Below are positions 25,101-35,503 of a DNA stretch of 64,000 nucleotides, piece by piece. The stretch is from Azolla caroliniana. Its lineage: Eukaryota > Polypodiophyta. A program made the position numbers and the translations under genes. The stretch is taken from assembly GCA_043228905.1 (NCBI GenBank), contig JBHGNT010000009.1, forward strand, positions 4,030,001 through 4,094,000. Reading direction: 5' to 3'. The number at the start of each line of letters is the position of its first letter. Position 1 is the first letter of the stretch. Below the pieces are notes generated by a model. The model worked only from the letters and a program-made list of their open reading frames with translations. It was not told the origin of the DNA and did no database searches.

Positions 25101-28065
25101 AAACAAGTTTTTATGATGTGTCAAACTGAATACATATTTACGTATATGGGCCATAGCACATATATGCATAATAATTCCTATACATAAATAGAAATACAAG
25201 GTACATTTAACATACACAAGGAGACATACATTGCAGATTATTTATGTAAGTACTTAGGTTATCTTCATTAATAGAGAGATGAGTCATGACTGAAGGACAA
25301 TTGTTTTGGAATCTGGATTTCAACTTATAAATTGCATATGAGAGACTAGAATTCAATAAAAGATGAAATGTGTGTACCACAAGTCTTAGGATAATACCTT
25401 GAATAAAATGGCACGATGTCGGCACACTCCATATGGAAGAAGCCCAAGTGGTATGACATTTGATTGCCTTTGAATTTTAAGTAGTTTTACAGATGCTTCA
25501 CAAAGCATATGAACACTAGGGATGTTATTTTCAATCCTGTTGATATTTTGCCCACTTCTTGATCTGTGCAAAGCACCATTGCTACAAGAGCATAAGAAGG
25601 GAATGCCTGGTCTACCTCCAAGAACACCCCTACGGGCATGTGAAACATTCAATGTTTTGTCACTTCCACCAAAACAATCCGAAACAAAAAGAGAGAGCAT
25701 AACAGCTTTCTGATATTCTGTCAGTCCAGAATGTCCCCCTTTCCCATGATGCCCAGCTAGATCCAGTCTAGCAAGAAAGTTCTGAGCTGAAAGCGCTATC
25801 ACATCCAAATCCTCATCATGTTCTCTGTAAAGTGAACAAAATAAGATACAAATTTATTCATGTTTAATGAGCATTCTGGACTAGCAAACTATCAACCTTG
25901 AACCCAAGGGAAATCTCTATTTACAGTACCACCAATACCTGTCAACTAGAATAACTTCACGAGACTCCAAGATTTCATGTTGGCTTTCCAACGCCTCCAA
26001 TGTACAAAATGGATGTTCTCGGCCAGCATCATAAAAACCATCTTGCAATGGTTCATCCAAACCAATCAAGGACTGAGTTCGATATGCATATGATGCTCCT
26101 GAATAAGCTTGTACAGACTTCCTCCTTTTCATAGGTTTTGGATTCTCAAAACTACTACCTTTGCGTCTGTTATGTGTTAACCCACTATGAAATCCTAGGT
26201 TGGACGTGAAGACTTCAACATTTTCCTTCAATAGAATTTCTGCACTTCCAGTGCTCTGTTCTAGGTTATTCCTCTCTCTACTCATAACCTGAGAAGAATT
26301 GCAATCACCTTTCTCTGTTGGAAGAAGCCCATCACTCTTTGGACTACTAATGCAATTCTCAAAACCTGAATCTGATGTGCTTTCATATTCCTTAGAAACT
26401 GAATTTTCTATGTCCCCACCCTCAGAAAGCTTTAAATCAGTATCCCTGCTAGGAACCTCCAACTTAGAGTCATTGCTCATTGCAGTTAGAGAGCTTCTCT
26501 CCGTTGTACCAATTTGCCTTGATGCTGTTTCTCTCACCAAAGCACAATCTTTTCCGTCTTTGGTTGAGCTGCTACTAATATCAACCTTTGTTTTCCTACT
26601 CAAATTCAGCCTATCTTGTCTGGCTTGCAATTGCTGAATCCCATGCCTCTTCCATAAATGTTTCTTTCTGCCATGCCCTGGATTCTTAGGGACATTAGCA
26701 TCTTTGGAATAGAGTGTCGCAGGAGTAGGGGATGAAAACTCGTCTCCTAAAGAGCATATTAAATTATAATCATACTTATACTCAAGTATATAGGCAAAAC
26801 AGAGTATCATACGGAATGCAGCTTTGAAAGAATATACTCACCCTCTTCCGTGGATGGTAGCAAATCAGAATCAATTCCACTGCTTTGGTCACTGGAAGAT
26901 GCAGTGTCTTGATATGATGTAGGATTTCCCTCAAAACTGCAGGTAATCCATTCTGGAATCTCACAACTACCTCTAAGTTTATTGAACTGCAAGAAAGAAA
27001 TCAAGGACCAGTAATCAATAATGTGAGAAAACTATTTAAAACTTAAAAGCCATCATATTTTTGTAAAAACCTTTGCATTTAGAGCCCTTAATGATGTCAT
27101 AGAAGACAGTCCCAATGACTCGAGTGAAGTTAATTTGTTGTGAGCGACATCAATTGAACTCAATTTTGGTAGGCAGGCTAAGCCAGACGGAAGCTCAGTT
27201 AACTTATTGTTTTCAGCTCTCAAATGTCTCAATGATATTAAACTTGAAATTTCACTAGGAAGTGTTTTCAACTTATTGAATGATATATCCAGCTCCTCCA
27301 AATTCTTTAACCGCCCTATCTCGGGAGGTAGAAACCTACACACATATACAATGCTCATTTTTAAGATCCATATCAATATGAAAAAGCATAAAAAATTTCA
27401 AAGAAACGAATGACGTTATATATATTAACTTACGATATTCCAAAGTTGCAAATAGCAAGCCTGGTGAGAAGTTGCAGCTTTGAAATTTCAGGTGGAATGG
27501 ACAAAACTGAGGGCCGAAACGGTGTTTGATGAAGCTCAAGTGTCTTTAAAGAGTTCAATTTGCTGAGAGACGGCAAGTTTCCCAGTCCAGAAGTGCAAAC
27601 CTTCATTTGTAAATGTTCCAAATGAATAATATTGCTTATCTCATCTGGTAGCAATCTTACTTCATTTGAGAAGATTTTCAAGGTTTTTAAGTTATTTAAC
27701 CTGCTTATCGACCTTGGCAATATTGTGAATGTGTTGTCATATACATATAAATCCTTCATATGTGAAACCCTGGAGTTCCCTCCTATGTATGAATTCAACG
27801 AAGATATAGAATGCCCATTTGGCGAAACATCCACAACCCAATCATCACCCGCATCTTCATCAAGAATGGGATTAGTACCCTCATTTTGATTGCTAGGATT
27901 AGATTCAGGCTTCTCTTTAAATTCATCCATTTCCTCTTGCACGTCTTCTCTAGAGTGATCATCTTCCCATGACCTATTTTGTTTGATTTCTTTGTTAGCA
28001 CCATTGTCTTCATTCTTTCTCATAAGCGAATCTTTTTTTTGTGATGCACTATTGCTGTCATCCAT
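19159..28065 (-). CDS. LRR + EDR1-like domain + protein kinase, 11 exons, intact
   Basis: Exons in transcript order: 28065-27434, 27335-27071, 26986-26842, 26746-25939, 25824-25398, 23057-22882, 20962-20797, 20714-20508, 20437-20084, 19720-19619, 19530-19159. All introns are GT-AG. The join is 3,654 nt, in frame, giving 1,217 aa. Residues about 1-90 are acidic and charged. Leucine-rich repeats of the PIRL/Ras-group type follow (LPDEISNIIHLEHL, LPPEIGRLKNLEELDIS..), then a Ser/basic linker. An EDR1-like segment (about 617-818) has LPYGVCRHRAILFK and IPCELVRGYLDY. The kinase has GSGASG (about 852), Lys of VAAK (873), HRDVKSSN (Asp 984), DFD instead of DFG (about 1009-1011), GTPRWMAPEV and DMWSFGCLLYEML. 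There is no signal peptide or membrane span, so it is probably cytosolic. The architecture recalls Arabidopsis At1g04210. Substrate is unknown. Confidence 0.92.
20963..22881 (-). other. Intron 6 of the kinase gene, with repeat relic
   Basis: A 1.9-kb intron. At about 21340-21830 it holds many alternating GGTTTGGTTC/GAACCAAACC and GTTTAAACGG words, typical of an old repeat in plant introns. No TE protein was recognised. Confidence 0.5.
23058..25397 (-). other. Intron 5 of the kinase gene, with 25-bp direct repeat
   Basis: A 2.3-kb intron. A 25-bp sequence at 24243-24267 (starts CCGCTTCTGCACATC) is repeated exactly at 24324-24348, an 81-bp offset. No gene was recognised inside. Confidence 0.6.
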
Positions 28066-28437
28066 ACTGAAGCCGAGCGCATAAATTCAGTAAAAATATG
28101 AAAAACTCACACATTGCAATATAAAGCAGCTCTTGAAATCGTGATGATTTGAATAGATTCAGAATTGTCCACTTGTTTTCCGGTTCAAATCAATCAATCC
28201 TTAAATATGAGTTCTAACTTAAAAGCTACTGATTCAACATTTTCTTTGTTAAAAAATATGAGCTCGGTGCTGTGTTAAATCCACTCTGTCTCGGTGACTT
28301 GTTTTCAATTAAACCCTAAATGTACAAATTAATTTGTCAAAAACCTTATCTCTTAGAAAATTTCTTCAGAGATCCCTGTAAAATAAGAAAGGATGAAACA
28401 ATAAGTTAAAAAACGGACGTAAGAAAAGTAGGCGTAC
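28066..28437 (-). other. 5' UTR of the kinase gene with probable 62-bp intron
   Basis: Upstream of the ATG at 28065, a good acceptor (TTATTTTACAG ending at 28376) and a donor (CTG|GTACGC at 28437) bound a possible 62-bp leader intron (28376-28437). An AAACCCTAA telo-box-like word lies at about 28311-28320. No stop-free extension of the ORF upstream is apparent. RNA evidence would be needed to fix this. Confidence 0.45.
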
Positions 28438-28494
28438 CAGATCAGAGAGAACATTATCAGGTCAAAAATGAATAAACCTCTCGAGTTTGTTCTT

Positions 28495-28549
28495 TTAGGG
28501 TTAGGGTGAAGGTTAGGGTTAGGGTTAGGGTTAGGGTTAGGGTAAGGGG
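28495..28549 (+). promoter_or_regulatory. TTAGGG-type telomeric tract / telo-box cluster in kinase leader or promoter
   Basis: The plus strand reads TTTTAGGGTTAGGGTGAAGG and then about five TTAGGG hexamers. On the gene's strand this is CCCTAA repeats ending in CCCTAAAAG, like plant promoter telo-boxes (AAACCCTAA). The hexamer differs from the usual plant TTTAGGG heptamer. It lies 430-485 bp upstream of the start codon. Confidence 0.7.
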
Positions 28550-29231
28550 TTGCAGAACAGAAGGCTGCACAGAGAAGCTTCTGTTTCACAAGAGTGTTCG
28601 AAGAAATTTTGTAAGTGAAAATTGTTTATGCTTTTGCGTTTGTTTTCTTCTTTTGTTTTGGTTCTCGGACTCCATCCATAGTCGACACATAAATAGACTC
28701 CTATTTCTCTACAACTACAAATTTGGCCCTTAATTTAGCAAATCTCTTGTGGACCCCACCCTAGGACTTGGTGTCCTCTGGTTGGTGGGTATGAACAATA
28801 CACATAGGATTCCATACATAATAATATAGAGAGAGAGAGAGAGAGATGTCAAAGACACATAGCACCCTCTTCTCTCTCTCTAACTCGCTCGCTTTTCACC
28901 TTCTGCTTGAACCCCCTTACCTTGTCTGTGTTCGGCTCCGCCTAACCCCCTTCATGTCAGTTGTTCTATGCTTTTAAGACACTGTTGCACACTCTTCGTT
29001 TACCGGAACTCGCCTTCCGTTTTGAACCCTACCTCCTTGATGAACTATACAAATAAAAACCGAGTTATTATCGTCCATGGATATTGAAAGTACGATACAT
29101 GTATATGTTCGTCATAATATTCTCCTTATTTGCCTACATTCGCCTTCAATTTAAACCCTACTTTTTTGTTTGGATTGTTCCAGCCGAATAGTTATTGTAA
29201 GTTCAAGCTAGACATTATGCATTCGGTCTTT
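28550..29231. repeat. Kinase upstream region and start of a ~100-140-bp tandem repeat
   Basis: A (GA)n run at about 28831-28850 is followed by loosely repeated units built on an ACCTACC/CGCCTTC..AACCCTAC..TTGGAT theme near 28910, 29017 and 29152. More units occur at 35062, 39147 and 39279, beyond the two inserted retroelements. No coding sequence was seen. Confidence 0.5.
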
Positions 29232-29236
29232 GTTTG

Positions 29237-29752
29237 TGTTGAGAGACAAGCTCAACATCGGCCGGTTCGGCTGAAGAAGCCAAGGACTGGATCGGTTGGG
29301 ACCAATCGGCTAGGCCGAGTGCGTAAACCGGGAGGTCGTTAGGAAAGATATTCCGTAAGGAATATATTTGGGAGTTAGTGTAGGAGCTCTTGATGAGCAT
29401 TGAAGTACTGTCAGTACTTCGGTCAGTCCTTCTAGGGCTTGTATAAAAGTGTTCACTGAGCACGTCTTATGTACAGACTGAGTATTGTTGTTGAATATAG
29501 TTTTTTGTGTCTTCTCTCTCACTCTCTCTGTCTCTCCCGCGTATACCGTGTAAGCTCAAGCTCTCCATTAAACCTGAGTTTCCTTCCTTCTGTTCGGTCT
29601 GAGTATTGTTGTTGAATATAGTTTTTTGTGTCTTCTCTCTCACTCTCTCTGTCTCTCCCGCGTATACCGTGTAAGCTCAAGCTCTCCATTAAACCTGAGT
29701 TTCCTTCCTTCTGTTCGGTCTTCATACTTGCTTCCGCACGTTGCTTTCTACA
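29237..29752 (+). repeat. 5' LTR with 121-bp internal tandem duplication
   Basis: The promoter-like TATAAAAG lies at 29442-29449. Units 29478-29598 and 29599-29719 are direct duplicates running from CTGAGTATTG to TTCGGT. The 3' LTR has this segment once. Confidence 0.95.
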
Positions 29753-29770
29753 TGGTATCAGAGCGCGAGG
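29753..29770 (+). promoter_or_regulatory. Primer-binding site (tRNA-iMet type)
   Basis: TGGTATCAGAGCGCGAGG directly follows the LTR end CA. This is the standard plant copia PBS. Confidence 0.9.
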
Positions 29771-29824
29771 GTTGAGAACCTCTCTGCAGCCGACACAGCT
29801 TGACGAAGAAGAACGAGAAGAACG

Positions 29825-32800
29825 ATGGATAGAGGCATGGCGAGCTCGCTTCTAACAAAGAAGCTCGACAGAACCAACTACGCGTCTTGGTCCTACAAGA
29901 TACACCAGTACCTGCTCGGGCACGGCTACTGGAGTTATGTCGAAGGAGCTAATGACGCGGCACCGGAATCGACACACAGAAACTTCCCGTCGTGGGAGCA
30001 ATCGGTGAGCAGGGTATTGTACTGCTTCGCGTCATGTGTGGGCGAACAGCTATTGAGCTATGTTCGGGATGCAAAGACGCCGAAGGGTGCGTGGGAAAAT
30101 CTGAAGAAGATTTTCGCCGCGAGCACCACAGCCAGGAAGCTTCAGCTCCGACAGGAGTTGAGCAACCTACGACAACGCGACTTGTCGATGGCGGACTATA
30201 CCTCGAAGATCAAGGATATCTGCGACTCCCTCGCCTCCATAGAGGTGAACATCGAGGAGAGCGAGATGGTCCAGATCTGTCTCGGAGGTTTGGCGTCGAA
30301 GTTCGGAGCGTTCCAAACGGTTGTGCGTACCCGGGAGAATACGCCGTCCTTTTTCGACTTACAGTCGATGCTCCTGGTAGAGGAGAACCACGCGGGTGCG
30401 TCGACGAGCACGCACACCGATAGCAAGATGTTGTACACGGAGGGAGAAAGGCCCCGTGGTCGTGGCAGACGAGGCGAGTCGGTACGCAATGGAAGCGGCC
30501 GACGAGATCAAGGAAGATGGCACCGAAGTGATGCCGACCGCAACTCCGGACCCTCCGGAAACAGAGGGAGTCGAAGCGATGAGAACCGGCAAGGGAAGGC
30601 CATCGCTGAGTGCTGGTACTGTGGCAAGAAAGGCCACAAGGAAAGTGAGTGCTGGAAGAAGCGCGCCGATTCGGAGAGAATCGGTTCCGGAAACGGCTCC
30701 GGACATACCGACAAGGGAAATCGGCAGCGATCACACTACACCCAAGACTCTGGGAGAGTCGGAGAAGGGTCTGTCTTCGTGACGAGACACAAAGCAAACT
30801 CAATGAAACAAAGCACCCCGGGATCGGACGAGGTGTGGTACGTAGACTCCGGCGCGTCAAACCACATGACAAGCCATAAGGAGTGGTTCTCGTACCTTGA
30901 AAAACCGATAGAACCTGGAGTAGTCGCAACAGGAGACGACAGTCTGCATCCGATCGCGAATGTCGGAGAAGTTCCCCTTAGCCATGTCGGGCAGAAAGGG
31001 AAACTCATGAACGTGTTGCACGTCCCGACAATCACGAAAAACTTGGTCTCGATCAGACAGATCGTCGACCAAGGGATGGAGGTTCGGTTTACACACCTCG
31101 GTGCTTCATTGAGGAAGAAGGTCGTGTGATTGCGCAAGGGCGCAGAGACGGGAGGATGTTCATCCTCGACTCCACTGACGGTGGCACCGCAATGTTCGCG
31201 AAGGGACAAAAGACCGAGTCGGACATCGACTTGTGGCACAAGCGGATAGGCCACGTCAACCACCAACGGCTTCAAGATCTGCAATCGAAACAGGTAGTGT
31301 TCAGATTGCCCAAGTTTAGTGGCCGAAAGGCACAAGTTTGTGAAGCTTGCCAGCTCAGGAAGCAACACCGACTTCCTTTCCCCAACGAGCGGAACCGGAG
31401 CCGGAACAAGCTCGACCTTATACACTCCGATGTATGGGGACCGGCACAAAACGTTAGTCTTGGCGGGAGCCGATATTTCGTCTCCTTCATCGACGACCAC
31501 ACGCAGCACACGTGGATCTACCTCATTGAGAGGAAGAGCGAAGTCTTCGACTGTTTCCGGGACCTCAAAGGGTTCGTGGAAGCCGAAACGGGACGAAAGA
31601 TCAAGTGCTTGTGGTCGGATGGCGGGAAAGAGTACTTTTCCGGTCAATTCAACGGTTACTTACAACAAATGGGAATTCGCCGCGAATTCAGTTGTAGATA
31701 CACGCTAGAGCAGAACGGCGTGGCCGAGAGAAAGAATCGATCAGTTGTGGAAGCGGCACGGGCAATGCTGGAGGAGAAGAGCTTGCCCAAGTTCTACTGG
31801 GCCGAGGCGGTAAGGACCGCGGTATACATCCAGAACCGGATTGGAGACAAAGTGTCGGCGCACGAGCTATATTTTGGAACGAAGCCGAACTTGCGACACT
31901 TGAGGGTGTTCAGCAGCATTGCATATGTGCATATACCGAAGGAGAAAAGGAGGAAGTTGGACGCAAAGGCCGAGAAATGCATCTTGGTCGGTTACTCGGA
32001 CGAGCAGAAGGGTTATAAGTGCTATAACCCTCGCACCAAACAAGCGCGTGTCAGCCGCGACGTTGTGTTTGACGAGTCCGCGTCCTGGTACCTACCCCCG
32101 ACTACGAACCTCGACTCCAATCCGAGCTCTGACGATGAGGTCAGCAAGGCCGAGATGCCTCCGAATGAGCCCGAAATCGAGACCCACGAAGAGAGTCCGA
32201 TTTCACTCCGATTCAGTGGACCGATTGGACGACTGAGTTGGTACGACCAGTCCGATGAAGAGTCGGCGAGTAGTGGAGACTCGGCCGTGCATTCCCCGCG
32301 CAGGAGGCCGAGGAGACGGCTTACGTGCAAAGAGAAAGGGAAGAAGAAGGTGTCGGATTACGGCACGAAAAGGAACGAGTCAGACCGACGCGAGTCCGAC
32401 TCCGAGGGAACCGGTGACGGGTCTTTAAAGGTGAAGGCCGCGTCGACTGAGAAGGCCTCGACATCGGCTAATGTGAGATTACGCCGATCTACCCGCCAGA
32501 AGAATCCTGTTTTGCGGTTCGGATACAACGAGTACATGGCGCATCATTATGCGTACATGACCCGTGTAGCGGAAGTGCGTGAGCCGGAGAGCTACGCAGA
32601 AGCGGCGAAGGACGCGAATTGGCGCGCCGCGATGGAGGAAGAGATGCACACATTGGCGGAGAACGAGACCTGGGACCTGGTTGACGCACCAAAGGGTGTG
32701 AAGCTGATCGGGTGTAGATGGGTGTACAAAGTCAAGTACAACACCGATGGCTCGGTCAACCGGTACAAGGCTCGGCTAATGGCAAAGGGCTACGCGCAGA

Positions 32801-34155
32801 AACACGGCATCGACTACGATGAGACGTTTGCGCCGGTCGCGAAATTGACGATCGTCCGTGTTTTGCTCGCAGTAGCCGCGGCCAAGGGGTGGCACCTACA
32901 TCAGATGGATGTAAAGAATGCGTTCCTACAAGGTGACCTTGAGGAACAGGTGTACATGGTACAACCCCCCGGATTTCACTTTGGAACGAACTCCTCGGCA
33001 ATATGCCGACTGAAGAAGTCCCTTTACGGACTGAAGCAAGCCCCGCGTGCCTGGAACGCGAAGATCACGCAACAACTGCGTCGGTTGGGCTTCATCATGT
33101 CAAAATCGGACTCTTCCATGTTCATCCGGAAAGGTCGACTCGGACCGGTTAGTATTTTACTGTATGTTGATGACTTGGTCATCACCGGCGCCGACCTAGG
33201 TGAAATCGACCGCATGAAGCTCCAGCTTGCGGCATCGTTCGACATGAAGAATCTGGGGGACCTTCATTACTTCCTCGGGATCGAAGTGATCCGTACCCCC
33301 GAAGGCATATTGATCAGCCAACGTCATTACGTGTTGAGTATGCTCTTCAAACTCGGGATGGCCGATTGTAAGTTCGTCTCAACTCCTCTGGACAGAACCA
33401 TCAAGCTTCGTCCCGATACGGGAAAGGTATGCAACCCAACGAGATTCCGACAAATTGTCGGAAGCCTCATATACTTGACCATCACCCGACCCGACCTCAG
33501 TTATCCGGTCGGGGTGATCAGTCAGTTCATGGCGCGACCTACCGAGGAGCACCTTTAGTGTGCGCAACGCGTACTTCGGTACGTAAGCGGCACTAAGGAC
33601 CGCGGACTGTTATATCGGACCGGTGTAGCCGCGCAATTAGTCGGCTACACCGATGCTGATTGGGCTAGCAACGTCGCCGATCGTCGATCCACGTCCGGAT
33701 ACGCGTTCTCCCTCGGGAGTGCCGCGATCGCGTGGAGCAGTAAGAAGCAGCCGACAGTTGCACTGTCGAGCACCGAAGCTGAGTACCGAGGAGCGGCTGT
33801 CGCGACATGCGAAGCCATATGGTTGAAGCGACTTCTTAAGGACCTGCAAGAGGAGGTGTCAGATCCGACGACGATCTATTGCGACAACCTCAGCAGCATC
33901 GAACTCGCGAAAAACCCCTTCTTCCACGCACGGACCAAGCACATTGAGGTGCACTACCATTTCGTCTGTGAGCGTGTCCTTTCCGGTGAAGTCGAACTTC
34001 AGTACGTTCCGACGGATCGGCAGGCTGCCGACATCTTCACCAAGCCTCTTGGTCTGGACAAGTTGCGGCAATTCTCAGGTGCGCTCGGGTTGCGTCACCT
34101 TGATGTGCTGAACTTGAGGGGGAGAACAGTCTCGAACGACCAAGCAAGGCGGTAG
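29825..34155 (+). pseudogene. Copia Gag-Pol polyprotein, one frameshift and one nonsense
   Basis: Single polyprotein of a Ty1/copia element. Gag (UBN2-like) runs from MDRGMASS. A CCHC knuckle CWYCGKKGHKESEC lies near 30610 and the protease VDSGASNHM near 30840. GAG-pre-integrase LWHKRIGHVNHQRL is at about 31230, followed by an integrase core (DVWGPA, SFIDDHT). RT has APVAKLTIVR, QMDVKNAFLQGDL and LYVDDLVITG (about 33160). RNase H has [16 protein letters not shown] and [12 protein letters not shown]. Two defects are visible: a one-base shift in the ACACACCTCGGTGC region (about 31090-31100) between protease and integrase, and a TAG at 33556-33558 (HL*CAQRVLRYV) where Gln is likely. Otherwise it is open to 34155, so the element is probably non-autonomous now but recently functional. 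Confidence 0.92.
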
Positions 34156-34632
34156 GAAAGGAGCGGGCACCGCGACACCGAGTCGGTTGACAAGTTCGAC
34201 ATCGGATCGGCTGAAGAAGCCGAGGGCGGACCCGCGGAAAAGTTCGAAAGCAGACAGAAGGGGAGCAACCGAAGGAGAGAGCCGAAGCCAACCACGCATG
34301 GGGAAGATGACGCCATCGAAGGCGAGAAGACCGAAGACAAGTTGGAGACAGCCAACTCGGACGAGAGCGAAAACCGATCGGAGGTAGCCGAGTCGGTTCG
34401 GATGTTTGATTCAGACATGTTGAATCAACCGAGGCCCAAGCGGAAGAAAAGGCAGCAGAAGAAGTGTCGACACCGCAACAACAGAAGAGCTGATAAGGGC
34501 CGCATGAGCAGACGAGCCGACCGGAAGGGTCGAAGCGCGCGGAATCGGACAGGTCGAGGAGTGTGAGCGAGGCGTGAAGCCAGGAGGAACCGGAGCTGTG
34601 AGCCCGAGGATCCCGAAGAGCCTCGAGTTGAG
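34156..34632 (+). other. GC-rich spacer between pol and 3' LTR of copia element
   Basis: About 480 nt with strong GAAGAAGCCGAG-like purine richness. An open frame at 34187-34566 has no recognisable domain. It is bracketed by two identical 12-mers CTTGAGGGGGAG, at 34113-34124 (inside the end of pol) and 34633-34644 (the PPT). Confidence 0.7.
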
Positions 34633-34644
34633 CTTGAGGGGGAG
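34633..34644 (+). promoter_or_regulatory. Polypurine tract
   Basis: CTTGAGGGGGAG ends exactly at the first base of the 3' LTR (34645). Confidence 0.9.
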
Positions 34645-35039
34645 TGTTGAGAGACAAGCTCAACATCGGCCGGTTCGGCTGAAGAAGCCGAGGACTGGAT
34701 CGGTTGGGACCAATCGGCTAGGCCGAGTGCGTAAACCGGGAGGTCGTTAGGAAAGATATTCCGTAAGGAATATATTTGGGAGTTAGTGTAGGAGCTCTTG
34801 ATGAGCATTGAAGTATTGTCAGTACTTCGGTCAGTCCTTCTAAGGCTTGTATAAAAGTGTTCACTGAGCACGACTTATGTACAGACTGAGTATTGTTGTT
34901 GAATATAGTTTTTTGTGTCTTCTCTCTCACTCTCTCTGTCTCTCCCGCGTATACCGTGTAAGCTCAAGCTCTCCATTAAACCTGAGTTTCCTTCCTTCTG
35001 TTCGGTCTTCATACTTGCTTCCGCACGTTGCTTTCTACA
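34645..35039 (+). repeat. 3' LTR of the copia element
   Basis: TGTTGAGAGA..TTTCTACA, 395 bp, followed by the TSD GTTTG. Confidence 0.95.
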
Positions 35040-35082
35040 GTTTGCTTAAAACTTGCCTTCCATCTTAACCCCAACTACCTTT

Positions 35083-35453
35083 TGTTGTATGTATGGCTGG
35101 ACTAGCCGCAACACAGGTGTCTATCCGACACTTCTCCAAAGGGGTGGTAGGGATAGGATGTTAATACACGCGTATGATAATTACACTTAAGCACAGACGA
35201 AGACAAGATTAATCAGCATAAGCAAAACTATATTAATTCTTCGCCCCTTCATTACAAAACATCGGATCCTTTTATAGGCATCCGGCCAGATTACAATCGG
35301 TGCTTGATAAGCAACCGTTAACCGAAACCGAATCGGTTCGGATCCGGATCGGTTACAACTACCGGATCCGTCCCTCCTAATAATTCTATTCCTATTTCTA
35401 TATTTATCCGATCCGACCTTGCTTTCCCATTTGCCTTCTCTGACCGGCCAACA
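35083..35453 (-). repeat. LTR of the Gag/coiled-coil element
   Basis: Ends TGTTG..CAACA form a 5-bp terminal inverted repeat. A TATAAAAGG box lies on the minus strand at about 35269-35276. It lies just downstream of the minus-strand coding region, so it would be the 3' LTR. The matching 5' LTR is not found, and boundaries rest on the terminal repeat only. Confidence 0.55.
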
Positions 35454-35503
35454 CATGGCACGCCCGTGGGAAAGTGCATTGCACTTCGAACCCACAGCCG
35501 GCT

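Larger units (their letters stand above)
29237..35039 (+). mobile_element. Young Ty1/copia LTR retrotransposon (complete, nearly intact)
   Basis: Flanked by a 5-bp TSD, GTTTG (29232-29236 and 35040-35044). LTRs begin TGTTGAGAGA and end TTTCTACA. The 5' LTR is 29237-29752 (516 bp) and the 3' LTR 34645-35039 (395 bp). The length difference is one 121-bp tandem duplication in the 5' LTR. About four other differences are visible between them (about 1%), so insertion was recent. The PBS TGGTATCAGAGC (initiator-Met type) starts at 29753. A PPT, CTTGAGGGGGAG, abuts the 3' LTR. It is much more GC-rich than the surrounding DNA. Confidence 0.96.

Noticed and set aside
30196-34871. Long open frames on the strand opposite the young copia
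   Set aside because: Shadow frames caused by high GC content. The plus strand carries the complete copia domain order.
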